Positions 47,312 to 58,871 of a DNA stretch of 64,000 nt are shown here, in pieces. The notes below the pieces were generated by a model that ran no database searches, was not told where the DNA came from, and saw nothing but the letters and a program-made list of their open reading frames with translations. A program made the position numbers and the translations under genes. The first letter of the stretch is position 1. Each line of letters begins with the position of its first letter. Origin of the DNA: Dama dama (Eukaryota; Chordata; Mammalia; Artiodactyla; Cervidae); contig NC_083701.1 of assembly GCF_033118175.1 (NCBI RefSeq), forward strand, positions 56,743,001 to 56,807,000. The letters run 5' to 3'.

Positions 47312-48064
47312 GGTATATCATTAAACACACCATGAGGTATGATATGAGCTGTAGGTTCTTCATGATGCCCTTTATCACATTGAAATAGTTCCTTCTCTTC
47401 TTCAATTTTGATAATCTTTATAATAAACAGTTACTGAATTTTACTGATTTTAAAAATTTTATTCTGAATTGTGAAGTACATTGATTAGTCTTTTGAAACC
47501 TGGATCAAGTCTTTATTCCTTGGATGACCTTCACTTGCTAAAAATGTTATTCCTTTTTTTGTTACTAGAATCAATTTTCTTGTATTTTGTTGGAGTTTTT
47601 GTGGATCCAGGGGTATTTGTCTGTAACTTACTTATATTGCAATGTCTTTGTCAGGGTATCATAAATAGGATAACCTCAAAAAAATGAGTTGGGAATTTTT
47701 TTCTCCTTATCTATTTTCCAAAAGAATGTGTGTGAGATTCATATCATTTGAAGTGATCTGGGTCTAGTATTTTCCTTGTGGAAACCTTTTTTATTATCAA
47801 AGTCAGTTAACAGATATAAAGCTATACAGATATTCTATCTATTCCTGAGTTTTGGTAAGTAACATTTATCAAGGAATTTGTTCCTTGTTCCAAATATTGA
47901 ATGCTAGCTTAAAGGTGTTCATAATCCCTTATTATAGGTTTAATACCTGTAAAAATTTTTTATAATTCGCTCTTTCATTCCAATGTTCTTACTCTATATA
48001 TTCTTTTACTTGATTAACATTGCTAGGTGTTTTTTTTGGCCCATTTTATTAATCTTTTTAAACA

Positions 48065-48645
48065 ACATCTGCCCTTCACAAAATAACTTAAATGGATCAT
48101 ATAACTAATTGTAAAATGCAAAACTGTAAAACTACTGAAAGATAACATAGGAAAAAACCTAGATGACCTTGGGTATGAGGTTGTCTTTTTAGATACAACA
48201 TCAAATGCGTGATCTATAAAAGAAATAATTGATAAGCTGGACTTCATTAAAATTAAATACTTCTGCTCTATGAAAGACAATGCCAAGAGATTGAAAAGAC
48301 AAATCACAGGGTGGAAGAATATATTTGCAAAATACACATCGAATAAAGAATTATTATCCAAATTACACAAAGATCTTTTAAAATGTAACAACACAACGAA
48401 AACAAACAAATTAAAAAATAGGCCAAAGCTCTTAACAAACACCTCCTCAAAGACATACAGATGGCAAATAAGCATATGAAAATAAGCCCCATATCATATT
48501 TCATCAGACAAATGAAAATTAAAACAGTGGCAAGATATCACTACACACCTGCAGGAATGGCCAAAATTTGGAACACTATCAACAGCAAAAGCTGGCAGGG
48601 CTATAGAGCAATGGGAAATCTCATACATTGCTTGTGAGACTGAAA
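48065..48645 (+). mobile_element. Old L1 ORF2 C-terminal part, sense
   Basis: Sense L1 phrases in order: ATAACATAGGAAAAAACC, GATAAGCTGGACTTCATT, TTGCAAAATACACATCG, AAAACAGTGGCAAGATATCA, CATTGCTTGTGAGACTG. It abuts the antisense L1 to the left. Diverged and frame-broken. Confidence 0.75.
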
Positions 48646-49096
48646 ATGTTAATAATACATATGCTATTATTGTTTTATTTTAAACAAAGCAGTCTGTTTT
48701 TTTTTTTTAAGGAAAAAAGGTAGCAAAATAGTTACCAACTTCCCATTCATTTCATGTGAGCCCAGTTTTCCGTCTGACATCATCTGTGTTTAGCCTAAAA
48801 GGCATCCATTCCATCCATAGCCTAAAAGCACATTTCTGTCTCCAAGATCATCTATGTCAAATACCCAAGAAAGACAATATGCTTGGTCCAACTAGCTGTT
48901 GTTGGAGCCTTTGTTTTTATTATTTCATATCAGCATATGGATTAACTGCCATTATGTACAGAATCCACACTTGACTTAATGAGCTGTAGATGAAGTTTGA
49001 GGGTAACATATGACCAAATTTTGTTGACTAGAACTAACTCTTCAACACAGCCTATAATGGAATACTTTCTCCTGGAATAGTACCAACTACTATTCA
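48646..49096. other. Unique sequence
   Basis: T10 run near 48,698; no gene seen. Confidence 0.45.
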
Positions 49097-50139
49097 GTAA
49101 ACTATGGAAAATTCTTAAAGAGATGGGAATACCAGAGCATCTTACCTGTCTCCTGAGAAACCTGTATGCAGGTTAAGAAGCAACAGTTAGAACCAGACAT
49201 GGGACAATGGATTGGTTCAAAATTTGGGAAGGAGTATATCAAGGCTGTATATTGTCACCCTGCTTATTTAACTTATATGCAGGGTACATCATGTGAAAGG
49301 CTGGGCTGGATGACCCACAAGTTGGAATCAAGATTGCTGGGAGAAATATCAACAACCTCAGATATGCAGATGAGATCACTTTAATGGCAGAAAGCGAATA
49401 GGAACTAAAGAGCCTCTTGATGAAGTTGAAAGAGGAGAATGAGAAAGCTGGCCTAAAATTCAACATTCAAAAAACTAAGATCATGGCATCTGGTCCCCTC
49501 ACTTCATGGCAAATAGATGGGGAGAAATTTTGAAACAGTGGCAAATTTTATTTTTCTGGGCTCCAAAATCACTGCAAACAGTGACTGCAGCGATGAAATT
49601 AAAAGACACTTGCTCCTTGGAAGAAAAGTTATGACCAACCTAGACAGCATATTAAAAAGGAGAGACATCACTTTGTTGACAAACATCTGTGTAGTCAAAG
49701 GTATGTTTCTTCCAGTAGTCGTGTATGGATGTGAGAGCTGGACCATAAAGAAGGCTGAGTGCTAAAGAATTTATGCTTTTGAACTGTAGTGCTAGAGAAT
49801 ACTCTTAAGATTTCCTTTGACAGCAAGGAGATCAAACCAGTAAATTCTAAGGGAAATCAACCCTGAATATTCATTGGAAGGACTGATGCTGAAGCTGACG
49901 TTCCAGTACCTGGGCCACCTGATGAGAAAAGCCGACACTGGAAAAGACTCTGGTGCTGGGAAAGATTGAGGGCCAGAGGAGAAGGGGGTGGCAGAAAATG
50001 AGATGGTTGGGTGGCATCACTGAATCAATGGAAATGAGTCTGAGCAAACTCTGGGAGATAGTGAAGGGAAAAAAAAGCCTGGCATGCTACAGTTTATGGG
50101 GTTGCAAAGAGACGAACAGGACTTAGCGAGTGAACAATA
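49097..50139 (+). mobile_element. BovB LINE, 1.04-kb 3' part with RT motif
   Basis: The longest BovB copy here. It covers the end of the reverse transcriptase palm through the C-terminal region and 3' UTR. CAAGGCTGTATATTGTCACCC precedes the catalytic box, which reads NLRYADEIT in its own frame (49,354-49,380), so the second catalytic aspartate of YADD is a glutamate. The frame is shifted relative to upstream sequence and is stopped repeatedly: inactive. An 8-bp direct repeat ACTATTCA flanks it (49,089-49,096 and 50,140-50,147). RTE elements supply the enzymes that mobilise Bov SINEs. Confidence 0.95.
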
Positions 50140-50222
50140 ACTATTCACTGAAAGGTTATGAGTTTCCAGTAGTTTGTTGGTTAACAGATAAGAGATTGTT
50201 TGATCTAATCCTTATCATTACT

Positions 50223-50441
50223 TTGGCTTCCCTGGTGGCTCAGACAGTAAAGAATCCACCGGCAATGGGGGAGACCTGGGTTCGATCCCTGGGTTGGGAA
50301 GATCCCCTGGAGGAGGGAATGGCAACCCACTCCAGTATTCTTGCCTGGAGAAACCCCACTGAGAGAGGAGCCTGGCGGGCTACAGTCCATGGGGTCCCAA
50401 AGAGTCAGACACGACTGAGTGACTAAGCACAGCACAGCAGA
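50223..50441 (+). mobile_element. Bov-tA SINE, full length
   Basis: GGCTTCCCTGGTGGCTCAGAC head, intact GGTTCGATCCC B box, and Bov core to GACACGACTGAGTGACTAAG. First of two head-to-tail SINEs. Confidence 0.96.
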
Positions 50442-50449
50442 GTTACCTT

Positions 50450-50620
50450 GGTTTCCCTGATGGTTCAGGCAGTAAAGAATCTGCCTGCAATGCAAGAGAC
50501 CCAGATTGGATCCCCGAGTGGGGAAGATCCCATGGAGAAGGAATGGCTACCTACTCTAGTGTTCTTGCCTAGAGAATTTCATAGTCAGAGGAGTTTCATG
50601 GACATGATGAAGCAACTATA
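50450..50620 (+). mobile_element. Bov-tA SINE, second of tandem pair
   Basis: GGTTTCCCTGATGGTTCAGGC head, decayed B box (GATTGGATCCC), core broken off after GGAGTTTCATGGACATGATG. Related 10-mers ATTACTTTGG, GTTACCTTGG and ATTACCTTAG stand before, between and after the pair. Confidence 0.93.
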
Positions 50621-50630
50621 ATTACCTTAG

Positions 50631-51454
50631 GAGATAGTTATTTTTATGTCTCAGACATGTGAAATAAATTTCCTAAAGTCAGTCACAAGATCATTTATTG
50701 TAGAAATTCAAAGCCTAAGCTATATGATCTCAAAAACTATGCATATTTTTAAAAACCACCATGCTGTGCTGCTTCCTATAAAATTAACTGGTTGCCAACA
50801 CTGCTTACATAATCTGCTTGAAGATGTGCTATAGAACAAAAGAACGATCACTAGGTGAAAAAAAAAAAAAATCCCTCAAGAATGATGAAATTTGAGTAAA
50901 AATGTGCTGGCATTAAAACTATTTAGATATATAAAGCTAACTCTAGGTAGTTGTTCTACATATGGTTACGAAGTTAATTTTAAATGTGTTTTTTAACCAG
51001 GAAGATACAACATGTAGTAGAAATAGATGACAGTGATTATAATTATATAAATGTTCCATTTTCCATGAAAGAGCATTTAGAAAATTTTAGTCTTTTAGAT
51101 AGATAATGGAAAGGATGAAAGAAAAATAAACCAGAATTCTGACATGATGATCTCTGGATTGTGAAATTATGTCTAATATATTTCCTTGTACTTTTATGTA
51201 TTTTTTGAAATAATAAGAAAAACTTTATTATAAAACAACATTTCCTTTTTGATGTCGTGAAAGACTCAAAACACTTGAAATATGTAATAGCTGATATTTA
51301 TTCCAAAAATGTATCTCCGCAGGAAATTTTTCCTTTAAGTCAACTTAATCCAACCAAAGCGCCCACTCTGTAGGCTAACAAGAAATGGAGCCATAGATAC
51401 TCCTTGAACTCTGCCTACAGGAGAATTCTGCAACAGTTCTGAATGTTTTATGTT
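50631..51454. other. AT-rich unique sequence
   Basis: A14 run near 50,862. No gene seen. Confidence 0.5.
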
Positions 51455-51514
51455 TTGGGTTGACCAAAAACTTCATACAGAAAAGCCCAAATGAACTTTT
51501 TGGCTAACACAATA
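51455..51514. mobile_element. Mariner-type MITE
   Basis: A 60-bp near-palindrome: left arm TTGGGTTGACCAAAAACTTC and right arm GAACTTTTTGGCTAACACAA. It matches the short ruminant mariner derivative whose ends read TTGGGTTGGCCAAAAAGTTC in the form I remember. Non-coding. Confidence 0.75.
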
Positions 51515-52969
51515 CAGTATAGCATTTGAAGGCTGTTACTTTTCACTGATCTATACTGGTTACTGTTCAGCAAATCAGTGTCCACGAAGACCTGGGTCCT
51601 TGAAGGCCAGGATCTTTCTCTATCTTGCCACCTGAAATGAAAGAAACTTTTCCATTTTCTTGAGATCCTGGTCTTTATAACATTTATCGTCTTGTACTTC
51701 CTGGGTTAGAGCAACTCATCCTTTCTCCGTTACTTTTCTCAACTCCCTCACAGCACTTACCTCTCTTCCGTTTCCTTTGTGTAATAATTCTCTTTTCAGT
51801 TAAGGCTTTCACAAAAGATGGGAAGAGAGCTTTTCTTTGGGTATTAAAAAAAAAAAAAAAAACCTCCATTTTGTTCTTTGTGATGAGTAGACAGCCAAAG
51901 ATTTTTGGCAGTTAGTGCAGAGAAAAGCTTCTAGCTAGGTGCTGGAGTTGAAAGGAACTCACAACCCAGTTGGGAAATGGGCCAGAGAGCACCAGTGCAT
52001 AAAGAGTAAGTACAAATTAGTGGTCATGGTTTTATTGTCATCTCTTTCCAGTGTCTTTAAATCTTTCCTTCATCTTTTTTACTTCTTTTATTTTTATCTG
52101 GGTTCCCCCCCCCCCACCCCACCTTGTCCTTAATCAGGATCCTCAATCTTTTCCCCCAAATGGAAGCAGACAGATTTCTTCCTTCCTACACAGTTTACTC
52201 AGTGGGTATGTCAGAGTGATTTTGTTTTTCTCCCAAAGTAAATTAGAATTTTGAAATGTCAGGTAGACAGATGTGTTAAAAGTTCTTTCAGGTAGAGGAA
52301 GAGAGATGATTCAACATCTTTGCATACAGGAAACACAACAGAATTTAGTTCTATTATGTTCTACTGCATATAAATCTCATAAATTGCAGGTTCTGAATTA
52401 TTTCAACAAAACTCTGCCCTTCCCAAGATTTCTCAAGAACACCTCCTTGTTAAAAAAGTAAAGTGATACCACAACACCATTGGCTGCCTCTCTCATTTCA
52501 TCCTCTGAGTTGTCAATTTCATGAGCACTTCTTTTTTCTCTATGTGCCTTCTTTAATAAAAGGAACCAAGGGTTTTCCTAAATGAGCTAGTTTGTCCAGT
52601 ACAGTATAATCTCACCTAGCTTTCCTGATCACCTCATGTGTCTGTCTATTTAAGGTATCAGAGAAAAGAAATATGGAGGAAGAAAAATAATAAGGAAATA
52701 TGTATAATATTGTATATATGTATAATATTAGAAGATTGAAATAAAACATAGCAAAAAACATTTAATCCTTTACTTTCCCCCAAATATTCCCTTAAGCTCA
52801 TCTCTCTTATGACTCTTTGCTATAATTTTTGAAAAAGAGATTGATTCTTAACATTTTCTATTTTCAAGATCTCAAGAACACATGAATAGTGTATACTAAA
52901 TGTATTTTTAAATATGCTTTGCTGTTCTGAGTCGAAAGGCGTTTTCTCCTTGGGCATCATAGTTTTAGT
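51515..52969. other. Unique sequence with A18 and C-rich runs
   Basis: A18 at about 51,847-51,864 and a C11 run followed by ACCCCACC at about 52,106-52,123. No gene. Confidence 0.5.
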
Positions 52970-53153
52970 ATCAAAAGACTTGTGTTCTAATCCTTGCTTC
53001 TCTTCCTAGACAAATGATGTTATAGAAGAGACAGCTACTCTGTATTTCAATTGCCTCATTAGTAAGATGAGAAAAAGAATCAAGTTCCTAGGATTGTTGG
53101 GAGGGATACAACAGGTACTCCAATGGTTGCAGAGCCTGTAACATAGAAAGCAC
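52970..53153 (+). mobile_element. MIR SINE fragment
   Basis: GACTTGTGTTCTAATCCTTGC then TTCAATTGCCTCATTAGTAAG is MIR core order. Confidence 0.6.
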
Positions 53154-53167
53154 ATATTTGGAATTTT

Positions 53168-53459
53168 TAAAAATATTTATTTATATTTATTTTTGGATGT
53201 GCTGGGTCTTAATTGCTACATGCAGGCTTTCTCTGCTTGTGGTGAGCTGGGGCTACTCTCTAGTTGTGGTGCGTGGGCTTCTCATTGCAGAGGCTTCTCT
53301 TGTTGTAGGGCACGGGCTGCACAGGGCATGGACTAGAGCAGTTGTGGCACATGGGCTTAGTTGCCCTGTGGCACGTGGGATCTTCCCAGACTAGAGACTG
53401 AACCTGTATCCTTTGCACTGGCAGATGATTCTTAACCACTGGACCACCAGTGAAGCCCT
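53168..53459 (-). mobile_element. CHR-1-like SINE with intact TSD
   Basis: Minus strand head GGGCTTCACTGGTGGTCCAG; the body on plus has GGGCTACTCTCTAGTTGTGG, GCTTCTCATTGCAGAGGCTT and a TTTATTTATATTTATTT tail. Perfect 14-bp duplication ATATTTGGAATTTT at 53,154-53,167 and 53,460-53,473. Confidence 0.95.
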
Positions 53460-53473
53460 ATATTTGGAATTTT

Positions 53474-54640
53474 AAAATGCTTTATTGAATATAAAGTAAA
53501 TGAGAAACTAGTTTATGAGTTAGAGGTTCGGGATTGGTCAATATATTTCCCTCTCTTTGGGTATATACCAGATGCCACTAGGCAGGACCCACAGGGTTTT
53601 GGGGAGAGCCTTATAAAACCAGCAAAGTCCTAGGAAGTGCTTTCTGCCAAACATATGAGTTGCATCTACTGTTTCTTGACTTTGACTTCTGCTCATAACC
53701 TAACTGTGATATCTGTTGGTGTTTTCCATGCAATTCCAAAGGGTCAGCTGTCCTTTGCTACCCTCTGTTTTCTCCTCCTGACTTTGCCCGTGCTTGTCCA
53801 GGACAAAAGGATTTGCTCTTCTTGCCTTTAGAAATTCCCCTGACAGTGACATCTGGCAGAGTTCAGGATTGTGCTCTCCAAAGGAGCTTGGGAAGTAATT
53901 TAAAAGCTATTTTGGAGTCAGAGCTCAGGGAAAAAGCATTAGTAAGACAATAATATTAAGGGCTAGTACTTTATAACTACCTTTTTATATTTGTTTGCTT
54001 ATCGGGTTCATTTAGCTCTTTTCCATAAAAGAAAGCAAGTTTCTGAAACTTGTTCACTCCTAAAATGAAAAAGAAACCTTATTTGAATTTTAATAGACAA
54101 AATAGTCTTAGAATGATATCTAAGATAGTGTCTGTAACTGACTACATTTGATTGTTTATTCTTCCAATTTTAGGTAAGAACTTAATAAAGGAAAGGCATC
54201 AGATGCTGGGTGGGTACAAATTCAAACCAGATGTAGCCTATGTCTTAAGAAGCTTTATGTGTTGAATAAAGAGCAAAAAGTTTAGAATAGAAGTGAAATG
54301 TTAAAGGAATAAAGTCTCATGGGAATTTAAAGGAAGGGGAGATTATTCCTAGCTACAAAAATCCAGGAAACCTTCATGTAGGAGGTAGTTGTTTATTTCT
54401 TTTTTCGTTGTAAATTGGTATTTTGTCTTGGAAAAAGTGCAGGGAAGGAAGGCTAAAAAATGAAGATGTGCCAAAGGATAAGGGCAAGGAAACATATGTA
54501 ATGAAATAAAATTTTTACTTCCAAAGTCTAGCAATGGATAGGTGAATTGGCTAAGTTTGTGGTGAGCATCGGAAGCTCAGCTGTAGCTTAATAAAGGCAA
54601 TGCATTAGGCCAGATGACTGTAAAACCCAGAGGAATGTTA
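53474..54640. other. Unique sequence
   Basis: No gene or clear repeat. The open frame 53,637-53,831 has a hydrophobic end but no other support. Confidence 0.45.
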
Positions 54641-54720
54641 ATTTCATGCATAACTAGATCCAGGTGCTCAAACAATGTCATCAGGCTCACCTGAGGTCAT
54701 CTCACGCAGCCCATTGGCTG
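54641..54720 (+). mobile_element. MER-class fragment (15.98-kb family)
   Basis: CTAGATCCAGGTGCTCAAAC then AATGTCATCAGG is a well-preserved piece of the family's 5' half. Confidence 0.45.
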
Positions 54721-54850
54721 TGCTTTCTTTTGTAAATTCTTAGAAGTTCTTTGCATGTAATGGCTGCTCATTATTCTAGGCTTTATGCTGCCAGGTCAAC
54801 TTCAGTGGAAAAGGTGTTGGGGCTGATAGTTTAGGTTCTATTTGGAAAAT

Positions 54851-54974
54851 GGGGGGTTATGGCAACCCACTCCAGTACTCTTGCCTGGAAAATCCCACGG
54901 ACGGAGGAGCCTGGTAGGCTGCAGTCCATGGGGTCGCTAGGAGTCGGACACGACTGAGCGACTTCACTTTCACG
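54851..54974 (+). mobile_element. Bov-A/Bov-tA SINE fragment
   Basis: GGCAACCCACTCCAGTACTC to GAGTCGGACACGACTGAGCG and TTCACTTTCAC. Head missing; very little diverged, so young. Confidence 0.93.
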
Positions 54975-55621
54975 CCTGTCCCTAAGGCAACTGCTATGGC
55001 CAGGAGATGGGGTTCTTTGGTTGACCACGTCTGCATTGTGTGTGAGCCCGTAGAGCCTGAGAATGGAATCAGCATCGAGACAACCCCACAGTCTGAGAAT
55101 CAAGAGAGGTAGGTCACCAGGAAAAGCCAGGATGAAGTGATCAGCAGAGGATGACTGAATGGAGCTGCTGGCGGCACACGGTGTGCGGTAAGGAAGGCCA
55201 ACTCCAGGTCTGGGAGGAGGAGGAGCTCTGACTAAGCGATCTCCCGATCACTGCTGTCATCCTCCCCGCTGTGCATGCTTCCTTCTTTAACAGTCTGCTG
55301 GAAGTATAGTTTTTAAAAAGCAAGCAAATCTCCATCAGGTCTCGTTAGCACAGCTAAAGCCAACTGAGTGTTTAAAAAAATAAGAACTGCTGTGAAAAGA
55401 TAAACTGAGGCACGTTAAAATGTTTGTTTATTTGAGCAAAGCTCAAATTGGTTGTCCTTGGATTTCAGTCTCTAACCCTGAAGCATTTACAAGCTTAGAT
55501 TTTGGTTTGTTTTTGTGAACCTCCACAGCTCGAGAGCCACCTCAGTCTAACAGGTCTCCTTTTTAAACTGACTTAACAATACAAAGGACCATAAGTACTG
55601 TATTACCAAATAACAATTTCT
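54975..55621. other. Unique sequence
   Basis: No gene or clear repeat. Confidence 0.45.
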
Positions 55622-55736
55622 CCCGCTCCAGTGTTCTTGCCTAGAGAATCCCAGGGATGGGGAAGCCTGGTGGGCTGCCGTCTATGGGGTCGCACAGAGT
55701 CGGACACGACTGAAGTGACTTAGCAGCAGCAGCAGC
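55622..55736 (+). mobile_element. Bov-A2-type SINE fragment
   Basis: CTCCAGTGTTCTTGCCTAGAG to GCACAGAGTCGGACACGAC and the (AGC)n end TTAGCAGCAGCAGCAGC typical of Bov-A2. Confidence 0.93.
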
Positions 55737-56012
55737 TTTTGAGAAAATCATAGAGTAGGGGAAAGGGAAAATCACTTTTCGGCTTCCTTCTTTCCTGATA
55801 ATGCCTCGAATTTTGTTCTCATAGGCTCATCTCCTCAAGAGTGTCCTGGAACTCCAAGGAAGCTGACTACTTCCTTGGCAACAAAGGAACTGACATAAAA
55901 GTATTCGCCCAAAGGCATGAGACCTTACGAGGAAAGGTTTCCTGGGTTTTCCCCATTTTAAGAATAATCCTCCCGAAGAAACACTTGCTTTTTAGAACAT
56001 GGTAGGTAGACA

Positions 56013-56251
56013 TTAGGGGCTTCCCAGGTGGCTGAGTAGTAAAGAATCCACCTGCCAATGCAGAAGACACAGGAGACACGGATTCGATCCTTGGGTTGGG
56101 AAGACCTTCTGGAGGAGGAAATGGCAGCCCGATCCAATATTCTTGCCTGGAAAACCTCATGGACAGGGGAGCGTGATGGCCTACAATCCATGGGGTTGCA
56201 AAGAGTCAGATATGATTGAGTGCATGCATGCGCACGCACACTCACACACGT
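56013..56251 (+). mobile_element. Bov-tA SINE, full length, TSD
   Basis: GGGGCTTCCCAGGTGGCTGAG head, GATTCGATCC B box, Bov core, then a TGCATGCATGCGCACGCACA tail. Repeat GTAGACA at 56,006-56,012 and 56,252-56,258. Confidence 0.95.
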
Positions 56252-56302
56252 GTAGACAGTGAAACTTGGTTTTGTTACTATTAGTTTTCTACCAGAAGGG
56301 AA

Positions 56303-56487
56303 ACCTCCTCTCTCTCCATCCTTCCTCCTCCTCTTCCTCTTCTTCCTTGTCCTTTTCCTCCCTTTCCCCACACCTCTCTCTCCTGCTCTTTCTACTTCTC
56401 TTCTCCTCTGTCCTCCTCCTCCTCCTTCCCTCCTCTCTTCCTTCTCTTTTTGCTTCTTCTCATTTCCTATTCCTTCTTTTCCTCCTC
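56303..56487 (+). repeat. Polypyrimidine (CT-rich) tract
   Basis: About 185 bases almost wholly C and T, with TCCTCC and CTTCC units. Open frames rich in leucine, serine and phenylalanine through it (56,259-56,496) are artefacts. Mirror-like pyrimidine tracts can form triplex DNA; not shown here. Confidence 0.85.
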
Positions 56488-56490
56488 AGT

Positions 56491-56760
56491 GAATAACAAC
56501 AACAACAAAGTCAATGGAGACTTACTGTCTAAAAACCAACTTTTGGTGCAAAGAGATAGGCTCATCTAGTTTTTAGTGCTACCTGAAAAAGGAGCAGCAT
56601 CAAAGCGTGTAGCAAAACAAAAACCTAGGTGCTTATTCCCCATGCTACCAGGTCACGTGATTTTATATCTAGGTCTCAATCAATGAGAGCTGACTGTTTC
56701 ATGACTGATTAGATTTGGGCTATTCATTCACAAGGATCTTCAAATTCCTTTGGTTAAAAT
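56491..56760. other. Unique sequence
   Basis: AACAACAACAAC run at 56,494-56,507; no gene. Confidence 0.4.
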
Positions 56761-56770
56761 ATTTATCATG

Positions 56771-56994
56771 ACTTAACTTCACGTGGGATGACAGTCTTTA
56801 GGTCCATCCATGTCTCTACAATTGATACAATTTCTTTATTTCTCTGGCTGAGAAATATTCCATTGTACATACGGACCACATCTTTATCCAGAAAAGAGGG
56901 GATACATGTATATGCATAGCTAATTCACTTTGCTGTACAGGAGAAGCTAACACAATATGGTAAAGCAACTTTACTCCAATAAGAATTAAAAAAA
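56771..56994. mobile_element. L1 LINE 3' end with 5' inversion, intact TSD
   Basis: Left half (56,771-about 56,892) is antisense L1 ORF2 end (GTCCATCCATGTCTCTACAA, GAGAAATATTCCATTGTAC). Right half (56,893-56,994) is sense L1 3' UTR (GGGGATACATGTATATGC, ACTTTACTCCAATAAG) with an A8 tail. Perfect 10-bp duplication ATTTATCATG at 56,761-56,770 and 56,995-57,004 encloses both, so it is one twin-primed insertion. Confidence 0.9.
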
Positions 56995-57004
56995 ATTTAT
57001 CATG

Positions 57005-58292
57005 GACATTTATTAATTTATCTGCATGTATTTCTCCCTTCAATTAGATTAATTACCCAATTACCCAAATTAAGACAATTATCTACCTTTTATTTATATA
57101 GTTTAATAATTGATATTCTTTAGGACTGTAGTCTGAAGGATACCTTACTTCCTTTGGCTTTCTCTTTTGTTAAGTCACTGCAGACAGCCACAGGTCAATT
57201 TCTGTATCTGTTTGGATGTTCAGAGTCTGACTGACATCAAGATAGTGGAGAATGGAACAGAGTATGAAAGGTCAGATGAAAGTTCATCTTGTTTTGTAAT
57301 GATGAAGGGTCAAGACCGCTGGAGTGATTGATTGCTCACTCCTTTCAGATAATACGGGCTGTGATATGTATTTTTCCACTAGTATGAAAATTTGTCAAAC
57401 GCTTGATGAGAATAAACAGGATTGAGCAAATGTGATACCTAGAAAGAAAATATTCCTCTACACTAGAGCCACTCTTTGTACCTATGAAAATCACTTAGTA
57501 TGAAACCCATTTATGCTTATATGAAAATGTATGTGAGGCACACATTAAGCCCATAGCATAGCTTTATGCTGACAGTGTCATTTTTAATAATGAGTCAAGA
57601 TAAGCCCATTTAGAATACCTGTTGTATTTTTTTAATATTTTGGACTTTTCTCGCCAAAAAGTATAAATACTTTTGTACATGATGTCATGCAAATATTTGA
57701 ACCACTTGTGGCTCTTCAATGAAGTTTGTTTTATTGTGGTTTTGACCCTTTATTGCCCTTATTAAGATTTTTGTTTGTTGTGGTTGCCCGTGTTGAGGTC
57801 TTCAAATTAAACCCAATAATGGATAATCTTGTGTCAACTGGAGTGAGCCACAAGAATGTTCAGACAAACATTGTTCTAGATGTATCTGTGAGGTGTTTCT
57901 GGATGAGGTTAGAATTTGAATCCTAGGATTCAGTAAAGTAGGCTGCCCTTCCCAAAGTGGTTGAGCATCATCCAGTTCAGTAAGGCCTGAACAGAACAAA
58001 AGGTGGAGGGAGGGGTTCAGCCCTTTTTCCTGTCTTACCTCTCTCTTTCCTTCGCATTTCCTGTCTCACTGACTGAACCAGAACATCTCAGATTCTCCTG
58101 ACCTTAGACTGGGATTTACATCATGGGCTCCTTTGTTGCTCAGGCCTTTGGACTTTGACTGAATTACACCACTGACTTTCTTGGATCTCATGCTTGCATA
58201 TGGCAGATCACAGGACTTCTCAGCCTTCATAACTACATAGGCCACTTCTTCATCATAAACCTCAATTTCTGTCTCTTTCTGTGTATGTATAA
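57005..58292. other. Unique sequence
   Basis: No gene or clear repeat. Confidence 0.5.
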
Positions 58293-58300
58293 ATATGTAT

Positions 58301-58513
58301 GCATGCACGCTAGATCACTTCAGTAGTGCCCAACTCTGTGCCAACCTGACTGTAGCCCACCAGGTTCCTCTGTCCATGGGATTCTCCATGCAAGTGTTTT
58401 ACCATGCCCTCCTCCAGGGCATTTTCCTGACCCAGGGGTCGAATCCACATCTCATGTCTCCTGCATTGTCAGGCAGGTTCTTCACCACTAACATCACATG
58501 GGAAGCCCCATAT
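58301..58513 (-). mobile_element. Bov-tA SINE, minus strand
   Basis: Minus strand head GGGGCTTCCCATGTGATG to the Bov core. ATATGTAT at 58,293-58,300 and 58,514-58,521 may be the target-site duplication. Confidence 0.92.
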
Positions 58514-58565
58514 ATATGTATAAGTACGTAATATGTACACATTATATGGAGAGAGCTTCTGGAGA

Positions 58566-58871
58566 GGGCTTCCCTGGTAGCTCAGCAGGTAAAGAATCTG
58601 CCTGCCTGCCTGCCTGGTTCGATTCCTGGGTTGGGAAGATCTGCTGGAGAAGGGATAGGCTACCCACTCCAGTATTTTTGGGCTTCCCTGGTGGCTAAGC
58701 TGTTAAAGAATCTGCCTGCAATGTGGGAGACATGGGTTCGATCCCTGGTTTGGGAAGATCCCCTGGAGAAGGGAAGGGCTACCCACTCCAGTATTCTGGC
58801 CTGGAGAATTCCATGGCCTACAGTCCATGGGATTGCAAAGAGTTGGACATGACTGAGAGACTTTCACATTC
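58566..58871 (+). mobile_element. Bov-tA SINE, dimeric subtype, TSD
   Basis: Two heads in tandem: GGGCTTCCCTGGTAGCTCAG at 58,566 and, after CCAGTATTTTT, GGGCTTCCCTGGTGGCTAAG at 58,680. Only the second carries the full Bov core. (CTGC)n expansion in the first head. Repeat TCTGGAGA at 58,558-58,565 and 58,872-58,879. Confidence 0.95.

Larger units (their letters stand above)
46557..48060 (-). mobile_element. Old L1 ORF2 (reverse transcriptase region), antisense
   Basis: Antisense L1 phrases run in order: GTATATTGATCTTGTATC, ATGTCTTTGTCAGGGTATCA, ATGAGTTGGGAATTTTTTTC, GTGTGTGAGATTCATATC. The body is interrupted by a SINE (46,670-46,890) and BovB (47,108-47,311). Many stops; dead. Confidence 0.75.

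Noticed and set aside
56259..56496. Two overlapping leucine/serine/phenylalanine-rich frames that look like membrane peptides
   Set aside because: Direct translation of a polypyrimidine tract.
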